A DNA stretch of 64,000 nucleotides from NCBI GenBank assembly GCA_016787225.1, contig JAEUUY010000018.1, forward strand, positions 1 to 64,000, in the 5' to 3' direction. This document shows, piece after piece, positions 35,534 through 42,798 of the stretch; the first letter of the stretch is position 1; every line of letters starts with the position of its first letter. Both the position numbers and the translations under genes were made by a program. Below the pieces are notes generated by a model. It made no database searches and was not told where the DNA came from. It saw only the letters and a list, made by a program, of their open reading frames with translations. Origin of the DNA: Chitinophagales bacterium (GTDB taxonomy: Bacteria > Bacteroidota > Bacteroidia > Chitinophagales > JADJOU01).

Positions 35534-36565
35534 TTATACTTTTTTAGTCAAAAGGAATCCAATCTTTAATTCCAACGAATCATAATTACTAGATGGATAA
35601 ACATAATGATTAACTACTAGTCCAGATTTTTCAAATAACTTAACCCAAAAACTTTTCTCAACTAATCTTTGTTTTGTTAAAGTGTGCAAAAGAAAATATG
35701 GGTTATAATAAGATAATGCTAAGTCATTCTTGAATATCTCTCTGTCATTAAACTTATTATCAACTTCAATTATAACAAAAGCTGCATTAGGGTATATAGT
35801 GAACAATTTGGTTAAAAATTCAATGATCGACTCTTCTCCTGTTTGTTCCAATACTTCTTGCAGAACAAAAGCTGCAATGAAACATACATTTTTTAATTCT
35901 GAATCAGTATTGCCTAATTTTGAGATTTCATTTATAGTTCCTTTAATAAAACTTACCCTTTCTTTAAGGCCCGATTCTAATAAATAAAAGTTTCCTTTAT
36001 CGATTGATTTTTGTTCTGGGTCTAGTCCAATACCATTAACATTTTTCATGCTACTGCACAATTCAATTAAAAAACTTCCGTCTCCACAACCAAAATCAAT
36101 CAAAAAATCTATACTATGATCAACTCTTGAAATTAACTCGAGCGTCATTGGAATAGCATCAAATTTGCTAATTCCGCAACTTCCAATACCAACAAGCTCA
36201 TCATTTCTTGTTGCATATTTAATTTTTGAATCTAGCAAATCTGATATTTGATAAAAAGTATTCGAGTAGCCACCAATTAATAAATCATACCAAGGTTTGT
36301 ATAAATCTAACCCTTCGCATTTCTTGGTTAATTGAAATTCTTTAAGTTTGTTAACCTTTATGTATTTTTCATTTTTTAGATAAGTGAGTATTCCATTTAA
36401 TATCTTCTCATTAATAAACAATTTTTTAGTCAGGTATTCAACGGTACATTTACCATTTAACTTAATTTCATTATGAATTCCTTTATGTAAAAAATGAAAC
36501 AGTACGCTCGCAAGTACATGGTATCTAATTGGTTTTAAGTTTTTTGCTAAATCAAATTCTTTCAT
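35534..36565 (-). CDS. SAM-dependent methyltransferase with winged-helix N-terminus
   Basis: 343 aa. A ~90-residue dimerisation/winged-helix region precedes a class I methyltransferase with motif I LIDFGCGDGSFLIEL (about 153-167) and the acidic GIGLDPEQ of motif II. The segments PWYDLLIGGYSNTFYQ and VGIGSCGISKFDAIP remind me of 2-ketoarginine methyltransferase (MrsA)-type enzymes, which methylate the beta-carbon of a keto acid beside an aminotransferase. That recognition is from memory and needs a profile search. First gene of the operon. Confidence 0.8.
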   Translation of the reverse strand: MKEFDLAKNLKPIRYHVLASVLFHFLHKGIHNEIKLNGKCTVEYLTKKLFINEKILNGILTYLKNEKYIKVNKLKEFQLTKKCEGLDLYKPWYDLLIGGYSNTFYQISDLLDSKIKYATRNDELVGIGSCGISKFDAIPMTLELISRVDHSIDFLIDFGCGDGSFLIELCSSMKNVNGIGLDPEQKSIDKGNFYLLESGLKERVSFIKGTINEISKLGNTDSELKNVCFIAAFVLQEVLEQTGEESIIEFLTKLFTIYPNAAFVIIEVDNKFNDREIFKNDLALSYYNPYFLLHTLTKQRLVEKSFWVKLFEKSGLVVNHYVYPSSNYDSLELKIGFLLTKKV

Positions 36566-36588
36566 ATAGGTTTATAATGTCCTTAATA

Positions 36589-36596
36589 CAAAGATA
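36589..36596 (-). promoter_or_regulatory. Predicted -7 box (TATCTTTG) of the NACHT operon
   Basis: Exact TAnnTTTG on the minus strand, 23 bases before the ATG of the methyltransferase gene at 36565. No TTTG -33 box at the usual distance. Confidence 0.5.
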
Positions 36597-36871
36597 AATA
36601 TTTTAATACAACTAGAATGAGATTAATACCAAATTAATTGAACTAACTAATATCCTACTTTTTAAATTATTGATATAAGAATTAACTATTGTATGTAAAT
36701 TCAATTAAAAAGGGAACCTAACAAGCCCTATTCGCCTAAATTTTCATATGTAATTATAAATATAAACACACTAAATATGCTGATATGTTAATTTATTTAT
36801 AAAGTACCCCTTATAGCTTCGAATTCTGAATACCACTTAATCAACTATATAGGGATATCAAACTTGGTTTT

Positions 36872-37025
36872 AACGCTAAAGAACTCAAAAGTATTCTTGA
36901 TTTGTCAGCGAGATTACTTGAGTACTTCTAAACCCCTTGCTCTAGCGAGGACTTCTATTTCCAAAATTGAGCTTTTTACTCTCTCTGAGACTGAGGACAG
37001 GTCGAAATCAAGGAGGACAATTACT
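36872..37025 (-). pseudogene. Relic of a RuvC-fold gene
   Basis: The minus-strand translation gives IVLLDFDLSSVSERVKSSILEIE, then VLARARGLEVLK, then stops, then QIKNTFEFFS. This follows line by line the intact gene at 37275-37757 (VVILLDYDKSNVSHRV, LARAKNLDIKK, QIRDTFSVLGS). Two in-frame stops and missing ends show it is dead. It lies ~250 bases from the intact paralogue, in the same orientation. Confidence 0.75.
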
Positions 37026-37060
37026 GTAGAATTTGCTCAGTAAGTTTTTTTGTATAACAT

Positions 37061-37084
37061 AAAACAGCGACTAGTCGCTGTTTT
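37061..37084. terminator. Bidirectional palindromic terminator
   Basis: A perfect 24-base palindrome (arms AAAACAGCGACT) with A- and T-rich flanks. It should stop transcription on both strands, isolating the NACHT operon promoter from the RuvC-fold gene. Confidence 0.6.
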
Positions 37085-37274
37085 AAATTTTATTCTGATT
37101 AATAACAATGTGTATGAGTATCGAATAACTTCATTTAATAATGTTTAGAGTAATAGAGTTTTTGTTTATTAGATTTCTTGGGTTCTAATTCTTCATATTA
37201 CTTAATGATATTAAAAGAAATATCTAAATTGGTTGCGGCATTGAAGTCAGAAAAGTTTGAGATTGCAAAATAAC

Positions 37275-37757
37275 TTACACCTTCAAATACCAATGCGTTG
37301 TTAAAAGCGCAAAGGCATCAAATACTCCCATCTGATAATGTTCAGGTTTCCACGGTCGCCGTTTTGGAGGGATAATAGATTCTAGTTCAGGATACCATTT
37401 CATGATCTGAACTGAAATCTCAAATTTGGTATTCGATCCCAGCACAGAAAAGGTATCTCGAATTTGCCTTTTCGAGTATTTCTTAATGTCTAAATTCTTT
37501 GCTCGAGCAAGAGATTCAATTTCCTTTATCGTGCCCGTGACCCTATGTGACACATTTGATTTATCATAATCAAGGAGAATAACCACTTGAGGTTTGCCAT
37601 AATCTAAAAACCATTTCACTTTTTTGATAAATTTGTGTTTTGAAAATGGTCTAAATTTTCTCACGCCGTAGTCATATATTTCCTTTGGATGACTCGCTAT
37701 AACGTATCCAAGTCCTGTAACATTTGGAAACAGAACGAGTACAACTCTATTCTTCAT
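37275..37757 (-). CDS. RuvC-fold protein lacking the first catalytic Asp
   Basis: 160 aa from the ATG at 37757 (37775 is possible). RuvC-like features are the first strand VLVLFPNVTGLGYVIA, the middle VVILLDYDKSN, the Lys-rich QIRDTFSVLGSNTKFEISVQIMKWYP and the final VFDAFALLTTHW. Canonical RuvC begins with an Asp where this protein has Phe (LVLFPN instead of GIDPG), so Holliday-junction cleavage is doubtful. It is coupled to the upstream XRE gene by overlap. Such degenerate RuvC-fold proteins may only bind DNA. Confidence 0.6.
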   Translation of the reverse strand: MKNRVVLVLFPNVTGLGYVIASHPKEIYDYGVRKFRPFSKHKFIKKVKWFLDYGKPQVVILLDYDKSNVSHRVTGTIKEIESLARAKNLDIKKYSKRQIRDTFSVLGSNTKFEISVQIMKWYPELESIIPPKRRPWKPEHYQMGVFDAFALLTTHWYLKV

Positions 37758-38130
37758 CAAATTCTTCTCCATCATAGGTATCAGGGGTATTAAGTGCTTT
37801 TAAACAACCGATACTTCGGAGAATGTCTTCAAGGGCTTCGACCCTCATTTGAACTTTTTTGGTTTGGATTTCATCTTCTAGTTGACCCATTAATTGCACT
37901 ACTTTTCGAGAAATCCTATCTGCTAATGAGAAAATATCAGTTTGAAAATATTTAAAAAGTGGTTCATTTGAAATAATATGATAACCAAGACTGATGTGTA
38001 GAGGAACACTTTTAACAGCTCGTTCATATTTGGAAAGATTGGAAACATCATAATCAAGAAGAAATGCTATATCTTGAATCGTAAGTTTTGATTTTTTACG
38101 ACTACGCTTAAGGTGGTTATGTAATAACAT
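37747..38130 (-). CDS. XRE-family regulator of the mobile element
   Basis: 127 aa. The N-terminal HTH is seen in KSKLTIQDIAFLLDYDVSNLSKYERAVKSVP (about residues 14-44); the rest is helical with an acidic tail. Operator-like palindromes lie just upstream (38142-38232), as expected for an autoregulated element repressor. It is followed by and overlaps the RuvC-fold gene. Confidence 0.8.
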   Translation of the reverse strand: MLLHNHLKRSRKKSKLTIQDIAFLLDYDVSNLSKYERAVKSVPLHISLGYHIISNEPLFKYFQTDIFSLADRISRKVVQLMGQLEDEIQTKKVQMRVEALEDILRSIGCLKALNTPDTYDGEEFDEE

Positions 38131-38141
38131 AGAAAGAACAA

Positions 38142-38232
38142 ACTATAGGGATTATTCTGTGTCCTATAGTACCCTCATCGTATGTGATTACAAGATTTAG
38201 TATAGGAGTCCTATTTGGTACGATATACCAAA
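38142..38232. promoter_or_regulatory. Cluster of three palindromes upstream of the XRE gene
   Basis: ACTATAGG (38142-38149) pairs with CCTATAGT (38163-38170). ATAGGA-g-TCCTAT spans 38202-38214. TTTGGTA-cgata-TACCAAA spans 38214-38232. The first two share the CCTAT half-site, so they look like repeated operator sites for the XRE repressor. The rest of 38131-38441 holds the purine-rich hairpin and the mini-ORF leader. Confidence 0.55.
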
Positions 38233-38334
38233 AAATTTCGCTCTCTCCTAACAGATTTTAGAAACAGCTGCGTAGTCTATTGATATATTAAGTATTGAGA
38301 TTAGTAGGGTATATCTCACAATGGATAGTGATTG

Positions 38335-38369
38335 TTTCCTTTTCTTTTTTGATAAAAAAGAAAAGGAAA
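38335..38369. repeat. 16-bp perfect inverted repeat, pyrimidine/purine arms
   Basis: Left arm 38335-38350 is all pyrimidine, the right arm 38354-38369 is its exact complement, and the loop is only 3 bases. It may be a terminator for leftward or rightward transcripts or a structural site for the recombinase or transfer proteins; there is no evidence to decide. Confidence 0.55.
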
Positions 38370-38431
38370 AACACCCTCCTTGTGGATATTACCAAAAAGG
38401 ACTACTTCCCATAGTTTTCAATATGATTATG

Positions 38432-38449
38432 ATGTTGGGGTATGTTTGA
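38432..38449 (+). promoter_or_regulatory. Five-codon leader ORF overlapping the 60-aa gene start
   Basis: ATG TTG GGG TAT GTT TGA (M-L-G-Y-V-stop) overlaps the ATG of the gene at 38442 by 8 bases in another frame. The same arrangement, M-L-E-Y-V-stop, lies at 42781-42798 before the VirD4-like gene. It may couple translation by termination-reinitiation. Confidence 0.5.
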
Positions 38450-38624
38450 AATTAGACCCTCAGAGGAACAAGTAAATAGAGAAGAGTATCTCAAGGGTTA
38501 TATCCTCATGATTCAAAGAATCTATAGACGCATTCAAGCTGAAAAGGATATAACACTTGACGAAAAGAGTAATTTGATGATAGAAAGTAATCATAAAGGA
38601 CATTACCAGCCTAATCCACCTTAA
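38442..38624 (+). CDS. 60-aa hypothetical protein before the serine recombinase
   Basis: Small, charged, probably helical protein (SEEQVNREEYLKGYILMIQRIYRRIQAEK) with no recognised domain. It ends 4 bases before the recombinase start, so it is cotranscribed and may be a recombinase accessory or directionality factor; this is inference from position and size only. Confidence 0.55.
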   Translation: MFEIRPSEEQVNREEYLKGYILMIQRIYRRIQAEKDITLDEKSNLMIESNHKGHYQPNPP

Positions 38625-38628
38625 TGCT

Positions 38629-40203
38629 ATGAAAAATATCTATGCGTATATTCGAGTTTCTACTGTTAAACAAGGCGACGGAGTATCTCTTGAAGTTCAA
38701 AAAAGAGATATTGAACGTTTCGCCCAGCAAAAAAACCTCAACATAGTTGAGTGGTTTGAGGAGCAAAAATCTGCCTCAAAAGGATTTCGTCCAAAGTTTA
38801 ATCAGATGATTGAACAACTTTATAGTAAAAAAGCCGATGGATTTGTGGCGCACAAAATTGACCGTATGATGCGTAATCGTCATGACTGGGCAATTATTAA
38901 TGAATTAATAGACGAAGGATGCGAAGTACTTTCTGCTGATGGAACAACCCTTGATGACGTTAACGGGCGCTTTATGGGCGATATTCAAGCTGCGGTTGCA
39001 ACTAGGTATTCTCACAATCTTTCACAAGAAGCTAAAAAAGGACTATATGGACGACTCGCACAAGGAATTATGCCCTTTAAAGCTCCTGTGGGATATTTGA
39101 ATAATGGTCAGGGAAAATTAAAAACGATTGATCCATTGAAAGTTCATTTAATACAAGAGCTCTTTAGTCTTTATATAAAAGGGGATTCAGTACTTATCCT
39201 AGTCGATAAAATATATCAATTAGGACTGCGAAATAACAGAGAAAAGAGATTGGATAAAAATGGTATTATCTCAATTCTTCGCAACCCATTCTATACTGGA
39301 ATAATAAAAATAAAAGGGCAACTATTTAAGGGAAATCATGAGCCTATCATTTCAATGACTACCTATAAAAAAGCGCAAGAAGTCCTTGATGGTAAAGTAA
39401 ATGCAAGACTTATCAAGAACGATTTTCTGTTTAGAAGAATGATATCATGTGCTAATTGTGGCTATAAGCTGATTGGTGAGCGACAAAAAGGAAATATATA
39501 TTACCGATGTCATACTAAGACTTGTCCAACCGCCACTATTCGTGAATCAGTAATTCAGCTTTGTATTCGATTTCTGTTCGATACTGTTTCCATAAACGAC
39601 ACTGAAATGTCGTTTATGGAAACCATTCTCAATGAAACAACTATTGACTTGAAAACAAAACAAAAGGAAGCTTTACAAGCTCTTAGTCTCAAAAGGTTTG
39701 CATTAAAGGCTAAACAAGATCGAATCACTACTCTCGTTATTGATGGTACGATTGACCAAGAAACATATCAAAAAGAAAGGAATAATATCCTAACAGAAAT
39801 ACAATTACTCGATGAGCAAGAAGTCAATATTTCTGCTCAAAGTGGGACTTATCATGAAGAAGTCCTCAAAATCCTCGAACAGGCAAAAACCCCATATTAT
39901 ATATATGAAAATGCAATTATTGAGGATAAAAGAGAAATGTTAAAATATATAACCTCGAACCTTGTTTTAGAAGGAAAAAAGCTAGTATTTACAATGGTTT
40001 CTCCGTTTCTTGAGCTATCAAATCGCAGTATTTTCTCGTTATGTGGGCATACTCAGGACACACCTCTACAAATGGAGTCCAATTTGGTACGCATAGACCC
40101 AAGTGAACCTCCAATACCTCAGGAACCGCTCTCGGAAGAAGGATGTCAAAATTTGATTCACTATCTTATTGAGCAACACTTTAACATAAATAATAAACCA
40201 TAA
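38629..40203 (+). CDS. Large serine recombinase
   Basis: 524 aa. The resolvase domain begins YAYIRVSTVKQGDG with nucleophile S11, and continues with the HKIDRMMRNRHDW helix. The recombinase DNA-binding domain (about 160-260) has NNGQGKLKTIDP and RNPFYTGIIKIKG. A zinc ribbon follows (SCANCGYKL...YYRCHTKTC, about 275-305) and a coiled-coil tail. This enzyme type integrates and excises phages and ICEs at att sites. It is probably the integrase of the element in this window. Confidence 0.92.
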   Translation: MKNIYAYIRVSTVKQGDGVSLEVQKRDIERFAQQKNLNIVEWFEEQKSASKGFRPKFNQMIEQLYSKKADGFVAHKIDRMMRNRHDWAIINELIDEGCEVLSADGTTLDDVNGRFMGDIQAAVATRYSHNLSQEAKKGLYGRLAQGIMPFKAPVGYLNNGQGKLKTIDPLKVHLIQELFSLYIKGDSVLILVDKIYQLGLRNNREKRLDKNGIISILRNPFYTGIIKIKGQLFKGNHEPIISMTTYKKAQEVLDGKVNARLIKNDFLFRRMISCANCGYKLIGERQKGNIYYRCHTKTCPTATIRESVIQLCIRFLFDTVSINDTEMSFMETILNETTIDLKTKQKEALQALSLKRFALKAKQDRITTLVIDGTIDQETYQKERNNILTEIQLLDEQEVNISAQSGTYHEEVLKILEQAKTPYYIYENAIIEDKREMLKYITSNLVLEGKKLVFTMVSPFLELSNRSIFSLCGHTQDTPLQMESNLVRIDPSEPPIPQEPLSEEGCQNLIHYLIEQHFNINNKP

Positions 40204-40206
40204 CCT

Positions 40207-40701
40207 ATGAATCATAACTACACCCCAATATCAAATATCCTCTTCGACAACTTCATACCAACCTTAACTGGTGCAGAGCTTAAAACTCTCCTCATTATTC
40301 TCCGTCAAACAGATGGATGGCAAAAGGAAAGAGATAAAATGACCCATGCCAAACTCATGGAGAAAACAGGACTCTCTCGCAGAGTCATAGCAGACACAAT
40401 TCAATCACTCATCAATAAAAAGTTAATAGTGGTAACAGACTACCAAAAAAACGTTCTGGAAAATACCGTGGATAGAAAGGGGAAAATACTAATTTTCTAC
40501 TCCTCACCACTGGGAAGATGTGCAGAAAATAGCACCAACCTATGCAAAAAAGCACCAAATCCTGTGCAGAAAAGTGCATATAACAAAAGAAACTATACAA
40601 AAAAAACTGCACAAAAGGATTTTCAAAATTTAGGAATGCAAAAAGCAGCTAATTTTTGCAAGGTGAGAACTTATTACACCACTTCTAAAAATTCAAGTTA
40701 A
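40207..40701 (+). CDS. Winged-helix replication-initiation-like protein
   Basis: 164 aa. The N-terminal winged helix (FIPTLTGAELKTLLIILRQTDGW, MTHAKLMEKTGLSRRVIADTIQSLINKKLI) matches replication protein O / replisome-organiser-like domains of phages and plasmids. The C-terminal half is basic and low in complexity with several Cys. It follows the recombinase after 3 bases. It could also be a transcription regulator. Confidence 0.6.
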   Translation: MNHNYTPISNILFDNFIPTLTGAELKTLLIILRQTDGWQKERDKMTHAKLMEKTGLSRRVIADTIQSLINKKLIVVTDYQKNVLENTVDRKGKILIFYSSPLGRCAENSTNLCKKAPNPVQKSAYNKRNYTKKTAQKDFQNLGMQKAANFCKVRTYYTTSKNSS

Positions 40702-40774
40702 AATTAAAAAATGCTTAATAAAGATAGATTGTTAGTATTTGAGGGTGCTCAAATACTATTGAATTTTGTGAAGT

Positions 40775-41551
40775 TTATTTCAATTTGTATTGTTCTTTTA
40801 ATATCTCCCATTGTTCAGATAGATAAGGATTTAATTTCGAGTATAATGATTCACTTATTAATAAGTTAAATGTTGACAAGGTAGTTTCATAGTTTAGCAT
40901 GGTTAGAATGATTTCAGGCTCTTTTTTAGAAGTAAATTCTTCTTCTCTTAAATCATTATAAAGTCGACAAAAACTGTCAAGAATATATTTCACTCTTAAG
41001 CAAAAAATGGAATGATTTACTGCATCTGAAATTAAATAAATAGGTAAGGTCAGTTGTAATATCATTGTAAGTGCAGTATTGTAACCCTGAACTGCAAGAG
41101 AAAGAATTATTACAGTAACAATAAAGTTCGTTATCCATTTTGTTTTTAGTCCTTTAATAGCCAAATGGTAAGTAAAAAAACAACTTTCAAAACTGTTGAC
41201 ACCCATTCTTAAGATGCCATTTTCAATTGTATCGTTGTTATAATACTTATTTGATTTATTTGAAGAATAATTTGTGCCAAATGAATTGTCTATAAAGTCT
41301 GAACGTTTGTCAAATGAAGTATGAAAAATTAAATAATTAACTGCAAACTTGAGAAGAGTATATAGAATTATCACAACTGTGTTTGCATTACTTAAAATTT
41401 CTGCCCATTCTTTAAGGTTGGTAGCATATTTATTAAATACAAAATTTAGTAAAGTTAAAACTGCTGATAAAATCAGAATTTTAAAAGCTATCGAATCAAT
41501 TTTCTTTGCTAGTTTAAATGATTCTCGTAATGGGTTATAATATTCATTCAT
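40775..41551 (-). CDS. S-4TM-type pore-forming CBASS effector
   Basis: 258 aa from the ATG at 41551, which overlaps the stop of the nucleotidyltransferase gene (ATGAATGA). Four membrane helices are predicted in two hairpins (about 20-70 and 140-195), followed by a cytoplasmic C-terminal helical region. Layout and partner match SMODS-associated 4TM effectors, thought to depolarise or permeabilise the membrane when a cyclic nucleotide binds. An upstream ATG (41638) is unlikely because it overlaps the enzyme gene by 95 bases. Confidence 0.75.
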   Translation of the reverse strand: MNEYYNPLRESFKLAKKIDSIAFKILILSAVLTLLNFVFNKYATNLKEWAEILSNANTVVIILYTLLKFAVNYLIFHTSFDKRSDFIDNSFGTNYSSNKSNKYYNNDTIENGILRMGVNSFESCFFTYHLAIKGLKTKWITNFIVTVIILSLAVQGYNTALTMILQLTLPIYLISDAVNHSIFCLRVKYILDSFCRLYNDLREEEFTSKKEPEIILTMLNYETTLSTFNLLISESLYSKLNPYLSEQWEILKEQYKLK

Positions 41552-42536
41552 ATGAAGGGAATTTATCTCCAAAAATAATTTTCCAATTTTCAATTGCCTT
41601 TTCTTGATTCTTTTTTTCAATTTCAAAGTCAAGAGCAATTAAGGCAGTATCATAGCAGGATTTAGCTTTATTTGAGACCTTTTCTCTTTGTTCACTTGCA
41701 AGATTGTTTATGTTACCCTGAATGTCTTTTGGATCTTGAACATCATAAGGAATGTTAGAGTATAAATAGTAAAAAAAGTCTTTTATATTAATATCATTGA
41801 AATCGTTCTGCTCTACCTTTGATTTTACAAAGTTCAATACAAGAACTTCAAATAGATATGAACCAATTTTAGGGCTTACGAAATTTGCATTCCAATACTT
41901 TAAGGTTCTAACTAGTTGGTATACCTTTCCACCGTAATTGAGATTTGTCTCCTTTATGTTGTCGTGGTCTTTGATTGGATTTGAAGCTTTCCAATTCCCA
42001 TTTCCATCAGGAATCAGATAAAAGTTATCAACTGTGTAAAAACAGGGTACAATATCATAACTCCAAGAATATGAAATTAAGTTAAGTACGGCTGCTTCCT
42101 GATTTCTTTTTATATCCGCGTTTGAGTATTGTGGTATTGTCTCTAATGATTTTACAAGTTTGTTAACTACTTTTATTGAATTTAGAGTAAAGTCATCATT
42201 TGAAAGTTTCTTTAACTTATCATTCGCATTCTCTGTATGAATATGATATTTTTTATTGTCATTAAAATCTATTTTGTAATATGCGTCGCCTGCCCCTAAA
42301 CAATACATAAGATCTATGTCGTCGAGCGGTCTTATTTTGGTCTTTCTTTCAAAGGAGCCAAATTTTATATGTCTTTCGGGGTAATCATTTGGAAAGGCTT
42401 CAACGCTTTCGGGAAAAGCCAATAGCTGGCTAATTAGCCAATCTCTACTACTTCTTGCATTATCGGTATTTTCTTTGATAAGGTTTACTATATCTTTATT
42501 AAATTCTTCAAATGCTTGATTTACGCTTTTTGCCAT
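41544..42536 (-). CDS. CD-NTase (SMODS) cyclic-oligonucleotide synthase of CBASS
   Basis: 330 aa. Catalytic signature GS at 60-61 (IKFGSFERKT), D73-x-D75 (LDDIDLMY) and the third Asp in SYDIVPCF (D161), all present. Such enzymes make cyclic di- or trinucleotides upon phage infection. With only the membrane effector downstream and no Cap2/Cap3 or HORMA/TRIP13 genes, this is a minimal type I CBASS. It is carried on the opposite strand inside the mobile element as cargo. Confidence 0.88.
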   Translation of the reverse strand: MAKSVNQAFEEFNKDIVNLIKENTDNARSSRDWLISQLLAFPESVEAFPNDYPERHIKFGSFERKTKIRPLDDIDLMYCLGAGDAYYKIDFNDNKKYHIHTENANDKLKKLSNDDFTLNSIKVVNKLVKSLETIPQYSNADIKRNQEAAVLNLISYSWSYDIVPCFYTVDNFYLIPDGNGNWKASNPIKDHDNIKETNLNYGGKVYQLVRTLKYWNANFVSPKIGSYLFEVLVLNFVKSKVEQNDFNDINIKDFFYYLYSNIPYDVQDPKDIQGNINNLASEQREKVSNKAKSCYDTALIALDFEIEKKNQEKAIENWKIIFGDKFPSYE

Positions 42537-42780
42537 ATTGTTTTTGTGTATTTTAGGTATTTATAATCAAAGTAATCACTTGTTCGTCTAACAGACTTAT
42601 TTTAAATCAAAAATAAACAATTGTAAATAAAATGACTTGGATATCTGAGACTTAAATGTAAAGATATAAAATGATGTATACCAAAGGAATAAAAAATATC
42701 AATATATCTCTTTAACTCAAAACGACAAGTATCCTAAAATACCTTTCAGCACTCCTTCACTTCCAAAAAGAGGAACGCTA

Positions 42781-42798
42781 ATGTTGGAGTATGTTTAA
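42781..42798 (+). promoter_or_regulatory. Five-codon leader ORF overlapping the VirD4-like gene start
   Basis: ATG TTG GAG TAT GTT TAA overlaps the ATG at 42791 by 8 bases. It shares 15 of 16 bases (ATGTTGGrGTATGTTT) with the leader at 38432-38447. Confidence 0.5.

Larger units (their letters stand above)
36566..37274. other. Intergenic region between NACHT operon and mobile element
   Basis: 709 bases without an intact gene. It contains the operon promoter (36589-36596), a RuvC-like relic (36872-37025) and a palindromic terminator (37061-37084). The remainder is AT-rich and shows nothing I can support. The left end of the mobile element is probably within or close to it. Confidence 0.5.

Noticed and set aside
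42580-42600. TTCGTCTAA upstream of the CD-NTase as a third copy of the Ubl leader element
   Set aside because: Only 9 bases match, in the opposite orientation to the gene, and the CGGTCGAGAAG block is missing.
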